A DNA stretch of 64,000 nucleotides from Huaxiibacter chinensis (lineage in GTDB: Bacteria; Pseudomonadota; Gammaproteobacteria; Enterobacterales; Enterobacteriaceae), in the NCBI RefSeq assembly GCF_022171985.1, contig NZ_JAJVHF010000006.1, positions 62,001 to 126,000 of the forward strand, written 5' to 3'. Below the pieces are notes generated by a model. The model was not told the DNA's origin. It was given only the letters and a program-made list of their open reading frames with translations, and made no database searches. The position numbers and the translations under genes were made by a program. Position 1 is the first letter of the stretch; every line of letters begins with the position of its first letter. This document shows, piece by piece, positions 1 through 8,823 of the stretch.

Positions 1-879
1 ACTGAGCATGACCGACATCAGATGCCATTTACCCGGCAGCGCATGGCAAAAACTGTGCACCGCGCTTTCAGGGTTGCTGAGATACCCTTCACTGACGGCA
101 AAGTAGACGCCCGACGTGCCAAGCGACAGCATCGCCTGACCCGCATCGACCATCCCGACACCCACCGCACCGGCGGCATTATCGCCGCCTCCGGCCACGA
201 CAGGAATAGCGGGTAAATTCCAGCGTTCGGCCACTGAGGCTAATAACGTCCCCGTCACCTCACTGCCTTCAAAAAGTGCAGGCATGTGTTCGCGCGTGAG
301 ATGACACGCCGCGAGCATTGTCTCGCTCCAGTCGCGTCTGGCGACATCCAGCCACAGGGTGCCAGCCGCATCGGACATGTCGCTGGCAAACTCACCGGTC
401 ATCCGAAAACGCAAATAGTCTTTAGGTAACAAAACCTTCGCTACCTGTTGAAAAACCTCCGGCTCATGACGCTGAACCCACAGCAGTTTCGGTGCCGTAA
501 ACCCCGGCATCATCAGGTTGCCGGTAATATCGCGTGAGTCAGGCACCTGCGCTTCAAGAAGGGCGCACTCTTCGGCGCAACGACCGTCATTCCAGAGAAT
601 CGCCGGGCGCAGCACGCGGTTTTCGCGATCAAGCAGCGTGGCGCCATGCATTTGTCCGGCAATCCCTAACGCCTTAACGTCGCGCAGGCTGTGCTGTTCG
701 CCCAGGGCTTTTATTGCACGATCCGTTGCCAGCCACCACTGCTCGGGATCCTGTTCTGACCATAACGGGTGCGGACGCGAGACGTGCAGCTTTTCCGTTT
801 GCGAGGCCACCACCTCTCCCTGTTCGCTTAAAAGAATGGCTTTCACACCCGATGTGCCAAGATCGATCCCGATATACAT
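1..879 (-). CDS. xylB: Xylulokinase XylB, C-terminus off the window
   Basis: Phosphorylates D-xylulose to D-xylulose 5-phosphate, the second step of xylose catabolism, in the cytoplasm. The minus-strand frame opens with MYIGIDLGTSGVKAILL, the phosphate-binding start of FGGY sugar kinases, and continues with GIAGQMHG, ILWNDGR and GGGDNAAGAVG. Only the first 293 codons are in the window; the family is about 484 residues long. The start at 879 is preceded on the minus strand by AAAGGAGTCACCGC, a good ribosome site. It lies 73 bp downstream of xylA in the same direction, so the two form the usual xylAB operon. The truncation is caused by the window edge. Confidence 0.97.
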   Translation of the reverse strand, partial: MYIGIDLGTSGVKAILLSEQGEVVASQTEKLHVSRPHPLWSEQDPEQWWLATDRAIKALGEQHSLRDVKALGIAGQMHGATLLDRENRVLRPAILWNDGRCAEECALLEAQVPDSRDITGNLMMPGFTAPKLLWVQRHEPEVFQQVAKVLLPKDYLRFRMTGEFASDMSDAAGTLWLDVARRDWSETMLAACHLTREHMPALFEGSEVTGTLLASVAERWNLPAIPVVAGGGDNAAGAVGVGMVDAGQAMLSLGTSGVYFAVSEGYLSNPESAVHSFCHALPGKWHLMSVMLS

Positions 880-903
880 TGCGGTGACTCCTTTAAAAGA
901 AAT

Positions 904-929
904 GCCCGGTTGCACAACGCTGACCGGGC
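904..929 (-). other. Intercistronic hairpin between xylA and xylB
   Basis: A perfect 7-bp inverted repeat, GCCCGGT at 904-910 and ACCGGGC at 923-929, with a 12-nt loop. It lies in the 73-bp gap between the xylA stop and the xylB start. There is no T-run, so it looks like an mRNA processing or stability element rather than a full terminator. It could make xylA mRNA more abundant than xylB mRNA; that role is inferred. Confidence 0.5.
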
Positions 930-952
930 TTATCCACGTCTTTCCCGACGAA

Positions 953-2275
953 TTACTTATCGAACAAGTAGTAATTCACCAGGTTTTCCAGCAGCTCCTG
1001 ATGCCCACTCTGGTGCTGCGGTGCCAGGTTGTGTTGTTCAGCGTACTTCGCAATATCCGCCAGGGATAACTGGCCTTTTAAAATTTGCTGACCCAGCTCA
1101 CTGTTCCAGCCGGCATAACGCTTCGCAACGCGCTTATCCAGCTGGCCGTCTTCAATCATGCGCGCCGCGACTTTCAGCGCCAGCGCCATGGTGTCCATCG
1201 CGCCGATGTGACCATAGAACAGGTCGTATTTATCGGTGCTTTGACGGCGGACTTTGGCATCGAAGTTCAGACCCCCCGTCGTGAAGCCACCTGCTTTAAC
1301 AATTTCATACATTACCAGGGCGTTCTCTTCGACGCTGATCGGGAACTGGTCAGTATCCCAGCCCAGCTGCGGATCGCCGCGGTTGGCATCGACAGAGCCG
1401 AAGATACCCAACGCGATAGCAGAAGCAATCTCATGATGGAACGAGTGGCCCGCCAGCGTGGCGTGGTTCGCTTCAATGTTCACTTTGATCTCTTTTTCCA
1501 GACCGAACTGCTTCAGGAAGCCATACACGGTCGCCACATCGTAGTCGTACTGGTGCTTGGTGGGCTCTTGTGGTTTAGGTTCAATGAGCAGCGTGCCGCG
1601 GAAACCGATTTTGTGTTTATGGTCGACAACCATCTGCATGAAGCGGCCAATCTGCTCGCGCTCCTGGCGCAGATCGGTATTGAGCAGCGTTTCGTAACCT
1701 TCACGTCCTCCCCACAGTACGTAGTTTTCACCGCCCAGCTTGTGGGTTGCATTCATTGCGGTGACCACCTGCGTAGCGGCCCAGCTGAACACTTCCGGGT
1801 CAGGGCTTGTCGCGGCACCCGCGCCGTAACGTGGATTGGTGAAGCAGTTTGCCGTGCCCCACAGTAATTTCACGCCGCTTTGTTGCTGTTTTTCACCCAG
1901 ATAGTCGACCATCTGCGCAAAGTTGTTCAGATACTCTTTCAGCGATGCCCCTTCCGGAGAGACGTCCACATCGTGGAAACAGTAGTAAGGCACATTCAGC
2001 TTGTGGAAGAATTCAAATGCGACATCCGCTTTGCGTTTCGCCAGCTCCAGCGCCTCGCCCGGCTGCTGCCACGGACGATCAAATGAACCGACACCAAACA
2101 TGTCCGCGCCGTTCCAGCAGAAGGTATGCCAGTAACACGCGGCAAAACGCAGATGATCTTCCATGCGCTTACCCAGCACCAGCTCGTCCGGATTGTAATG
2201 ACGGAATGCTAAAGGATTGGTGGATTTCGGGCCTTCGTAGCGAACGCGATCGAGTTGGTCGAAATAAGCTTGCAT
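953..2275 (-). CDS. xylA: Xylose isomerase XylA
   Basis: Interconverts D-xylose and D-xylulose, the first intracellular step of xylose use, as a metal-dependent TIM-barrel enzyme. The 440-residue product matches the usual family length. Catalytic His101 sits in [11 protein letters not shown]; the metal-site strand [16 protein letters not shown] and the segment [20 protein letters not shown] are both present. The frame stays open upstream to 2338, but the start at 2275 ([10 protein letters not shown]) is chosen because TGGAG lies just upstream on the minus strand and the N-terminus matches the known enzyme. It is transcribed divergently from xylF and followed by xylB. Confidence 0.98.
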   Translation of the reverse strand: MQAYFDQLDRVRYEGPKSTNPLAFRHYNPDELVLGKRMEDHLRFAACYWHTFCWNGADMFGVGSFDRPWQQPGEALELAKRKADVAFEFFHKLNVPYYCFHDVDVSPEGASLKEYLNNFAQMVDYLGEKQQQSGVKLLWGTANCFTNPRYGAGAATSPDPEVFSWAATQVVTAMNATHKLGGENYVLWGGREGYETLLNTDLRQEREQIGRFMQMVVDHKHKIGFRGTLLIEPKPQEPTKHQYDYDVATVYGFLKQFGLEKEIKVNIEANHATLAGHSFHHEIASAIALGIFGSVDANRGDPQLGWDTDQFPISVEENALVMYEIVKAGGFTTGGLNFDAKVRRQSTDKYDLFYGHIGAMDTMALALKVAARMIEDGQLDKRVAKRYAGWNSELGQQILKGQLSLADIAKYAEQHNLAPQHQSGHQELLENLVNYYLFDK

Positions 2276-2647
2276 ATTGAACTCCATAATCAAGAGGTGC
2301 GGCGAGTAATCGATACTGCAGTAATAGTGAATACTCATTTCACGTTGCTCAATTACGTTATTTCACACTGGCATTCAGAGAATGCACAAACGTGCGCTGG
2401 CTCGCAAAAACAATACGCCTGCAAACGATTTTTCGGCGTTTATTCCAGAATCATGTGTAATTAATAAGTTACGCATTTGAAAATCAGATCGCGGTCATAA
2501 ATTGACAAATAAACCAAATATCGTAACGAGAAGATAAAAATCAGTAATTGCCAGTTTGCCATTCCACGTTAAGAATTTGCTGCGTATCCGGCAGTGAATG
2601 ATTCTTTTGTCTCCGTTTCACCACCCTACAAAAAAGGTAATATAATG
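2276..2647. promoter_or_regulatory. Divergent xylA/xylF control region
   Basis: A gap of 372 bases between the divergent starts of xylA and xylF, markedly richer in A+T than the genes, especially 2450-2570. In E. coli the equivalent region holds XylR and CRP sites that activate both operons. I could not identify a convincing XylR site by eye. The only CRP-like stretch is a weak TCAGA-N6-TCATA near 2486-2501. The ribosome site AAAAAGGTAA at 2631-2640 serves xylF. Confidence 0.6.
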
Positions 2648-3640
2648 ATGATGATAAAAAACCTGTGCCTGACTCTCTGCGCCTCGCTACTGCTGACGAG
2701 CGTTGTGGGCCATGCCAAAGAAGTCAAAATTGGGATGGCAATTGACGATCTTCGCCTCGAACGCTGGCAAAAAGATCGCGATATTTTTGTGAAAAAAGCG
2801 GAATCCCTCGGTGCAAAAGTGTTTGTTCAGTCCGCCAACGGAAATGAAGAAACACAAATATCGCAAATCGAAAATATGATTAACCGCGGTGTTGATGTGC
2901 TGGTTATTATTCCTTACAACGGTCAGGTATTAAGTAATGTTGTTAAAGAAGCCAAACAAGAAGGCATTAAGGTATTGGCTTACGATCGTATGATTAATAA
3001 TGCTGATATTGATTTTTATATTTCTTTTGATAACGAAAAAGTGGGCGAAATTCAGGCGCAAAGCCTGGTCAATAAGGTGCCGCAGGGAAATTATTTCCTG
3101 ATGGGCGGTTCGCCTGTTGATAACAATGCCAAATTGTTCCGCGAAGGCCAAATGAAAGTCCTCAAGCCCTATATTGACGAGGGCAAAATTAAAATTGTCG
3201 GCGATCAATGGGCTGACGGCTGGCTACCGGAAAATGCGCTAAAAATCATGGAAAATGCGCTGACTGCCAACAATAACAAAATCGATGCCGTGGTGGCATC
3301 CAACGATGCTACCGCAGGCGGCGCCATTCAGGCTTTAAGTGCGCAAGGGCTGGCAGGTAAAGTGGCGATCTCCGGACAAGATGCCGACCTCGCTGGGGTA
3401 AAGCGTATTCTCAACGGCACGCAGACCATGACCGTTTATAAACCTATTACTCAGCTTGCTAACACGGCCGCAGAGATTGCCGTTGAACTGGGTAATGGCC
3501 AACAGCCGAAAGCCGATTCCAGCTTAAACAACGGCCTGAAAGATGTGCCTGCACGTTTACTGACGCCTATTGAAGTGAATAAAGAAAATATCGACGCCAC
3601 CGTTGTGAAAGACGGCTTCCACCAAAAGAGCGAACTCTAA
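2648..3640 (+). CDS. xylF: D-xylose-binding periplasmic protein XylF
   Basis: Periplasmic substrate-binding subunit of the high-affinity xylose ABC transporter. It has a lysine-containing N-terminus, a hydrophobic stretch (LCLTLCASLLLTSVVG) and a cut site at HAKEV, a typical Sec signal peptide. The mature part is a ribose-type binding protein (KEVKIGMAIDDLRLERWQKD, VLVIIPYNGQVL, AVVASNDATAGGAIQAL). Three ATGs in a row (2645, 2648, 2651) follow the ribosome site; 2648 gives the 330 residues of the E. coli protein, so the true start may differ by one codon. First gene of xylFGH, divergent from xylA. Confidence 0.97.
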   Translation: MMIKNLCLTLCASLLLTSVVGHAKEVKIGMAIDDLRLERWQKDRDIFVKKAESLGAKVFVQSANGNEETQISQIENMINRGVDVLVIIPYNGQVLSNVVKEAKQEGIKVLAYDRMINNADIDFYISFDNEKVGEIQAQSLVNKVPQGNYFLMGGSPVDNNAKLFREGQMKVLKPYIDEGKIKIVGDQWADGWLPENALKIMENALTANNNKIDAVVASNDATAGGAIQALSAQGLAGKVAISGQDADLAGVKRILNGTQTMTVYKPITQLANTAAEIAVELGNGQQPKADSSLNNGLKDVPARLLTPIEVNKENIDATVVKDGFHQKSEL

Positions 3641-3649
3641 CCCCTCGTG

Positions 3650-3667
3650 GCCCCTGATTTCAGGGGC
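3650..3667 (+). other. Intercistronic hairpin after xylF
   Basis: A perfect 8-bp stem, GCCCCTGA at 3650-3657 and TCAGGGGC at 3660-3667, lies nine bases after the xylF stop and 44 bp before xylG. There is no T-run. Such elements commonly protect the mRNA of the binding protein so that it is made in excess of the membrane subunits; that role is inferred here. Confidence 0.55.
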
Positions 3668-3711
3668 ACGTCGACATGTACGGTTTTTCCTTCAGGTTAT
3701 GTGGAGCCGTT

Positions 3712-5253
3712 ATGCCTTATTTACTCGAAATGAAAAGTATCACCAAAGCCTTTGGTGTGGTGAAGGCTGTGGACAATGTCAGCCTGCGGCTCAACCCCGG
3801 TGAGATCGTCTCGCTGTGTGGTGAAAATGGTTCCGGCAAATCCACGCTGATGAAAGTGCTGTGCGGCATTTATCCCCATGGCAGCTATGACGGCGAAATC
3901 ATCTTTTCTGGCGAAACGCTACAGGCCACCCATATCCGTGATACCGAACGCAAAGGTATCGCCATTATACATCAGGAGCTGGCGCTGGTTAAACACCTGA
4001 CAGTGCTCGAAAACATTTTCCTGGGCGCAGAGATTTCCCGTCACGGCGTGCTGGACTACGACACCATGACGCTACGCTGTGAAAAGCTGCTGGCACAGGT
4101 GAGCCTGGCCATTTCGCCCAATACGCGCGTGGGCGATCTGGGGTTAGGCCAACAACAGCTGGTTGAAATTGCCAAGGCACTGAATAAACAGGTGCGCCTG
4201 TTGATTCTCGACGAACCGACCGCCTCGCTGACCGAACAGGAAACGGCGGTTCTGCTCAATATTATCCGCGACCTGCAAAACCACGGGATCGCCTGCATTT
4301 ATATTTCGCACAAACTCAATGAAGTGAAAGCCATATCGGACACCATCTGCGTTATTCGCGATGGACAGCATATCGGTACGCGCGATGCCGCAGGCATGAG
4401 CGAGGATGACATCATCACCATGATGGTGGGTCGCGAGCTGACGGCATTATACCCCTCGGAACCGCATGCCGCCGGCGCAGAGATCCTGCGTGTCGAAAAC
4501 CTGACGGCGTGGCATCCGGTTAATCGCCATATCAAGCGCGTTAATGACATCTCATTTTCCCTGAAGCGTGGAGAGATTCTGGGGATTGCCGGGCTGGTCG
4601 GGGCCGGTCGGACGGAAGCCGTACAATGTTTGTTTGGCGTCTGGCCGGGGCGCTGGGAAGGAAAAATCTTTATTGATGGCCAACAGGTGCAAATCGCTAC
4701 CTGCCAGCAGGCGATTACCCACGGCATTGCTATGGTGCCGGAGGATCGCAAAAAAGACGGCATCGTACCGGTCATGGCGGTGGGGAAAAATATCACACTC
4801 GCCGCGCTGGATCAGTTTTCCGGCGTGTTGAGCAGCCTGGACGATGCAGCAGAACAGCAGTGCATACTCCAGTCGCTGGACCGACTCAAAGTGAAAACCT
4901 CCTCTCCCGAGCTGGCGATAGGACGCCTGAGTGGCGGTAATCAGCAAAAAGCCATTCTGGCGCGCTGCCTGTTGCTCAATCCCCGTATTTTGATCCTTGA
5001 CGAGCCGACGCGAGGAATCGATATCGGCGCGAAGTACGAAATCTACAAACTTATCAACCAGCTGGTCCAGCAAGGCATCGCCGTTATTGTGATCTCCTCT
5101 GAGCTTCCAGAAGTGCTCGGGCTGAGCGATCGCGTGCTGGTAATGCACGAAGGCAAGCTGAAAGCCAACCTGATTAACCAAAACTTGACCCAGGAAAAGG
5201 TAATGGAAGCCGCATTGAGGAGCGAACGTCATGTCGAAAAGCAATCCGTCTGA
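3712..5253 (+). CDS. xylG: Xylose ABC transporter ATP-binding protein XylG
   Basis: ATPase subunit that drives xylose import through XylH. The 513-residue protein has two ABC modules, as in other sugar transporters of the RbsA/MglA type. The first has a complete Walker A (GENGSGKST, residues 37-45), signature GLGQQQ and Walker [12 protein letters not shown]. The second has a changed P-loop (GLVGAGRTE) but keeps signature LSGGNQQK and LILDEPTRG. The open frame begins at 3676, but [10 protein letters not shown] at 3712 is the family start. It overlaps xylH by 23 bp, which suggests coupled translation. Confidence 0.97.
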   Translation: MPYLLEMKSITKAFGVVKAVDNVSLRLNPGEIVSLCGENGSGKSTLMKVLCGIYPHGSYDGEIIFSGETLQATHIRDTERKGIAIIHQELALVKHLTVLENIFLGAEISRHGVLDYDTMTLRCEKLLAQVSLAISPNTRVGDLGLGQQQLVEIAKALNKQVRLLILDEPTASLTEQETAVLLNIIRDLQNHGIACIYISHKLNEVKAISDTICVIRDGQHIGTRDAAGMSEDDIITMMVGRELTALYPSEPHAAGAEILRVENLTAWHPVNRHIKRVNDISFSLKRGEILGIAGLVGAGRTEAVQCLFGVWPGRWEGKIFIDGQQVQIATCQQAITHGIAMVPEDRKKDGIVPVMAVGKNITLAALDQFSGVLSSLDDAAEQQCILQSLDRLKVKTSSPELAIGRLSGGNQQKAILARCLLLNPRILILDEPTRGIDIGAKYEIYKLINQLVQQGIAVIVISSELPEVLGLSDRVLVMHEGKLKANLINQNLTQEKVMEAALRSERHVEKQSV

Positions 5254-6412
5254 GGTAAAAGTCGCTGTTCCGACGCCCGGCGCGTTCACAGGGTTGAAAG
5301 CGTTAAACCTGCAAGTCTTCGTGATGATTGCCGCCATCATCGCAATTATGCTGTTTTTTACCTGGATGACCGACGGCTCTTACTTAAGTGCGCGCAACGT
5401 CTCTAACCTGCTTCGCCAGACCGCCATCACCGGGATTCTGGCCGTGGGCATGGTGTTTGTGATTATCTCGGCCGAGATAGACCTCTCGGTGGGCTCCATG
5501 ATGGGATTGCTGGGCGGCGTTGCGGCAATCTTTGATGTCTGGCTGGGCTGGCCCCTGCCGTTGACCGTGGCGGTCACGCTGGTGCTGGGTCTGCTACTGG
5601 GCGCATGGAATGGCTGGTGGGTCGCCTATCGAAAAGTCCCCTCGTTTATTGTCACTCTGGCGGGAATGCTGGCGTTTCGCGGTATCCTCATCGGTATCAC
5701 TAACGGCACCACCGTGTCTCCCACCAGCGCGTCGATGTCGCAGATTGGACAGAGCTATCTCTCTGACGGTCTGGGCTTTACGCTGGGCGCGATCGGTTTG
5801 ATGGCATTTGTCGGCTGGCAGTGGCGCGGACGTATGCGTCGTCAGGCCTTAGGCCTTGCTGCGCCCGCCTCCACCTCTGTGGTGGGGCGCCAGGCCTTAA
5901 CCGCCGTGATCGTATTAGGGGCCATCTGGCTTCTGAACGATTATCGCGGTGTGCCTACGCCCGTGCTGATCCTGACGTTGCTGTTGCTGGCCGGTATGTT
6001 TATGGCGACCCGTACGGCGTTTGGACGGCGGATCTATGCCATCGGCGGCAATCTGGAAGCGGCGCGCCTGTCAGGGATCAACGTCGAACGCACCAAGCTT
6101 GCGGTATTTGCAATTAATGGCCTGATGGTGGCCATCGCCGGGCTGATCCTGAGCTCACGTTTAGGGGCAGGTTCACCTTCTGCGGGGAACATCGCCGAGC
6201 TGGATGCGATCGCGGCCTGTGTGATTGGGGGAACCAGCCTTGCAGGCGGTATTGGCAGCGTGGCGGGGGCCGTCATGGGTGCATTTATCATGGCGTCGTT
6301 GGATAACGGAATGAGTATGATGGACGTGCCGACGTTCTGGCAGTATATCGTTAAGGGCGCCATTCTGTTACTGGCCGTATGGATGGATTCCGCAACGAAA
6401 AGACGAGCCTGA
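5231..6412 (+). CDS. xylH: Xylose ABC transporter permease XylH
   Basis: Inner-membrane channel subunit of the XylFGH xylose importer. The 393-residue sequence is a chain of hydrophobic helices with the family motifs [17 protein letters not shown] and [15 protein letters not shown], the latter being the cytoplasmic loop that contacts the ATPase. It starts inside the end of xylG and is followed after 28 bp by xylR, so xylFGHR may be read together, with xylR possibly also having its own promoter as in E. coli. Length and ends match the E. coli protein. Confidence 0.97.
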   Translation: MSKSNPSEVKVAVPTPGAFTGLKALNLQVFVMIAAIIAIMLFFTWMTDGSYLSARNVSNLLRQTAITGILAVGMVFVIISAEIDLSVGSMMGLLGGVAAIFDVWLGWPLPLTVAVTLVLGLLLGAWNGWWVAYRKVPSFIVTLAGMLAFRGILIGITNGTTVSPTSASMSQIGQSYLSDGLGFTLGAIGLMAFVGWQWRGRMRRQALGLAAPASTSVVGRQALTAVIVLGAIWLLNDYRGVPTPVLILTLLLLAGMFMATRTAFGRRIYAIGGNLEAARLSGINVERTKLAVFAINGLMVAIAGLILSSRLGAGSPSAGNIAELDAIAACVIGGTSLAGGIGSVAGAVMGAFIMASLDNGMSMMDVPTFWQYIVKGAILLLAVWMDSATKRRA

Positions 6413-6440
6413 GAATCACTTTTTTGGGGAAAGGTAAGCC

Positions 6441-7619
6441 ATGTTTGAAAAGCGTCACCGCATTACGTTGTTATTCAATGCCAACAAAGCCTATGACCGC
6501 CAGGTTGTGGAGGGCGTAGGTGAGTATTTGCAGGCGTCGCAATCCGAATGGGACATCTTTATAGAAGAGGACTTCCGGGCCAGTATCGAAACCATAAAAG
6601 ACTGGCTGGGTGATGGCGTCATCGCAGATTATGACGATCCTGATATCCAGCGGATGCTGGTCGGTGTCGACGTGCCGATTGTCGGCGTCGGCGGCTCTTT
6701 CCATTCTCCCGAGAAATATCCGCCGGTGCATTACATCGCGACGGACAACCACGCGCTGGTTGAAAGCGCGTTTCTGCACCTGAAAGAAAAAGGGGTACAC
6801 CGCTTCGCCTTCTACGGCCTGCCCGCGTCCAGCGGGAAAGGCTGGGCGATGGAGCGTGAATATGCGTTTTGCCAAATCGTGGCGCAGGAGAAGTATCGCG
6901 GTGTGGTCTATCAAGGGCTGGAAACCGCGCCGGAGAACTGGCAGCACGCACAAAATCGTCTCGCCGACTGGCTGCAAACATTGCCTCCACAAACGGGCAT
7001 CATCGCGGTTACCGATGCCCGGGCGCGTCACATCCTTCAGGTATGCGATCATTTGCATATCCCCGTCCCTGAAAAACTGTGCGTGATTGGCATTGATAAC
7101 GAAGAGCTGACCCGCTATTTGTCACGCGTGGCGCTGTCGTCCGTAGCGCAGGGCACTCGTCAGATGGGCTATCAGGCGGCAAAACTACTCCATCGCCTGC
7201 TGGATAATGAATCACTTCCTCTGCAGCGTCTTCTGGTCCCGCCCGTTCGTGTCGTTGAACGACGCTCTACGGACTATCGCTCGTTAAACGATCCGGCGGT
7301 CATCCAGGCAATGCACTACATACGCAATCATGCCTGCAAAGGCATCAAAGTTGATCAGGTGCTGGATGCCGTGGGAATTTCGCGCTCCAATCTGGAAAAA
7401 CGCTTCAAAGAAGAGGTTGGCGAAACCATCCATGCGGTGATTCATGCTGAAAAGCTGGAAAAGGCCCGCAGCCTGTTGATATCCACGTCATTGTCGATCA
7501 ATGAAATTTCGCAGATGTGCGGTTACCCATCGCTGCAATATTTCTATTCGGTCTTTAAAAAGGAGTATGACACCACACCGAAAGAGTATCGGGAGCGGTA
7601 CAGCGAAGTGCTGGTGTAA
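6441..7619 (+). CDS. xylR: Xylose operon activator XylR
   Basis: Transcriptional activator of xylAB and xylFGH that responds to D-xylose. The N-terminal 270 residues are a LacI/GalR-type sugar-binding domain (start MFEKRHRITLLFNANKAYDR; IIAVTDARARHIL; CVIGIDNEE). The last 100 residues are an AraC-type double helix-turn-helix, with ISRSNLEKRFKEEVGETIH as the first helix pair and SINEISQMCGYPSLQYF as the second. This mixed domain order is characteristic of XylR. The length of 392 equals the E. coli protein. A strong hairpin terminator follows within 20 bp of the stop. Confidence 0.97.
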   Translation: MFEKRHRITLLFNANKAYDRQVVEGVGEYLQASQSEWDIFIEEDFRASIETIKDWLGDGVIADYDDPDIQRMLVGVDVPIVGVGGSFHSPEKYPPVHYIATDNHALVESAFLHLKEKGVHRFAFYGLPASSGKGWAMEREYAFCQIVAQEKYRGVVYQGLETAPENWQHAQNRLADWLQTLPPQTGIIAVTDARARHILQVCDHLHIPVPEKLCVIGIDNEELTRYLSRVALSSVAQGTRQMGYQAAKLLHRLLDNESLPLQRLLVPPVRVVERRSTDYRSLNDPAVIQAMHYIRNHACKGIKVDQVLDAVGISRSNLEKRFKEEVGETIHAVIHAEKLEKARSLLISTSLSINEISQMCGYPSLQYFYSVFKKEYDTTPKEYRERYSEVLV

Positions 7620-7635
7620 TGCTTTTGGAATAAAG

Positions 7636-7667
7636 AAAAACGCCTTCCAGTGGAAGGCGTTTTTTTT
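7636..7667. terminator. Bidirectional terminator between xylR and bax
   Basis: Inverted repeat CGCCTTCCA (7641-7649) and TGGAAGGCG (7651-7659), preceded by AAAAA and followed by eight T residues (7660-7667). It can act as a Rho-independent terminator for xylR on the plus strand and, less strongly, for bax on the minus strand. The two genes converge here with only 53 bp between them. Confidence 0.85.
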
Positions 7668-7672
7668 GGCAA

Positions 7673-8509
7673 TTACATATGTGCGGCAATTAAGCGCTGA
7701 TTATCCTGATACATGGCGAAGAGATAATTGTTATAGCTCTTGCCCTGTGTGGAATACCCTTTCAGCTTGTGAATCATCGTGCTTGCTGTCACTTCCTGAT
7801 CCGCCTTACGCAGCTGAGCGCGTGACTTACGGAACGACGAATAGGCCGGATGCGTGTTCAGATTCACCACATAGGCGTTCACGGAATCTTTAACCGATTC
7901 AAACTGTGAGTACCCTTTCACTTTTCCTGGCGCGTTCGTACAACGCCCCTTGGCGCATTTCATGCCAAAGAGATTATTGTTGTTACGAGCAAGCTTAGAC
8001 GTACCCCAGCCACTTTCGGCGGCGGCCATGGTGGCGACCATGCTGCCCGGGATAATATCCACGCGCTCAAGCAATGTGTTCCACGGAACACGACGCGTAT
8101 TACCGTTCCAGCTCACTTTATAGCGTTTCGCAATGTCCTTCAGGCGATTGCGTTCCGTCGGTGACCAGCGGCTTTCGTACTGTTTTGAGATCAGCCAGTT
8201 ACGATCCGCGGTAATCGCAGAGTTTTGGCTTGTAATATAAGGCATTACCGTCCGGAGAAACGCTTTTTTCCTTGGTGTTCCGGAAGGGTATTTTCGCAAA
8301 TCAGGCAGTGAACGACTTTTTACACTATTGCGAGAATACTCTTGTTTACTGCTAACCTTACTCTTACTGTTTACTGTCGTCGTCTTTATGACGTGGGCTT
8401 TCTTACTCGTTGTGTCCGTGTGCGTCTTCGCAAGCACCTCACCTGAAAATGTCACGGTGAGCAACATGAGTATCGTAGCCCCAAATCGTCGTATGGGAGT
8501 CGATATCAT
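7673..8509 (-). CDS. bax: Bax, glucosaminidase-family (FlgJ-like) protein
   Basis: Predicted peptidoglycan hydrolase of the glucosaminidase family related to the FlgJ muramidase domain. The product has a hydrophobic export signal (ATILMLLTVTFSGEVLA, residues 11-27), a basic Ser/Lys-rich linker, then the catalytic domain with AAAESGWGTSKLARNNNNLFG, whose Glu is the expected acid. The repeat YNNYLFAMYQDNQ lies near the end. The start at 8509 is chosen because AGGAGA lies seven bases upstream; the frame stays open further but without a ribosome site. The 278 residues resemble E. coli Bax (274). The precise physiological role is unclear. Confidence 0.92.
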   Translation of the reverse strand: MISTPIRRFGATILMLLTVTFSGEVLAKTHTDTTSKKAHVIKTTTVNSKSKVSSKQEYSRNSVKSRSLPDLRKYPSGTPRKKAFLRTVMPYITSQNSAITADRNWLISKQYESRWSPTERNRLKDIAKRYKVSWNGNTRRVPWNTLLERVDIIPGSMVATMAAAESGWGTSKLARNNNNLFGMKCAKGRCTNAPGKVKGYSQFESVKDSVNAYVVNLNTHPAYSSFRKSRAQLRKADQEVTASTMIHKLKGYSTQGKSYNNYLFAMYQDNQRLIAAHM

Positions 8510-8823
8510 TAGGTCTCCTGGTCGGATATAAACGTTCCAACCCTTTATTTTTTTCACAAAATTGAGAGCTGAATCTCAAATCATATCAAAAATAACCTTT
8601 CAGAGCACTCAAAGAAATAGTCCATTTCCGAAACTATGTCACCTGAAACTTGCTCACTTAAACATCATTTCTGCAAATTTGTGTGCGATCTCGCAGATAA
8701 ACGCTTAATTTTGCGCGGGATCACTCATCCTTGCGCCTCCTCCTGGCAGAAACGGACGGAGGAGGAGTCAGTCATTTCAACCTGATGGCACACTGGTTAA
8801 AATAGCCGCAACAGGAAGATGGA
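8510..8823. promoter_or_regulatory. bax/malS divergent control region with MalT-like boxes
   Basis: A 314-bp gap between divergent bax and malS. Close to malS are several copies of the MalT core GGA(T/G)GA: minus strand at 8725-8730 (GGATGA) and 8738-8743 (GGAGGA), and plus strand at 8758-8763 with an overlapping copy at 8761-8766. Known biology: malS belongs to the maltose regulon in E. coli, so MalT control fits. A CRP-like site TGTGT-N6-TCGCA lies at 8680-8695. The rest is A+T-rich and shows no gene. Confidence 0.5.

Noticed and set aside
1085..1867. 260-codon plus-strand frame opposite xylA
   Set aside because: Antisense shadow of a highly conserved enzyme; the translation has no protein-like features.
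4552..5340. 262-codon open frame on the minus strand opposite xylG and xylH
   Set aside because: It lies entirely antisense to well-conserved transport genes, has no recognisable domain and no ribosome site. Long antisense frames are common in G+C-rich coding DNA.
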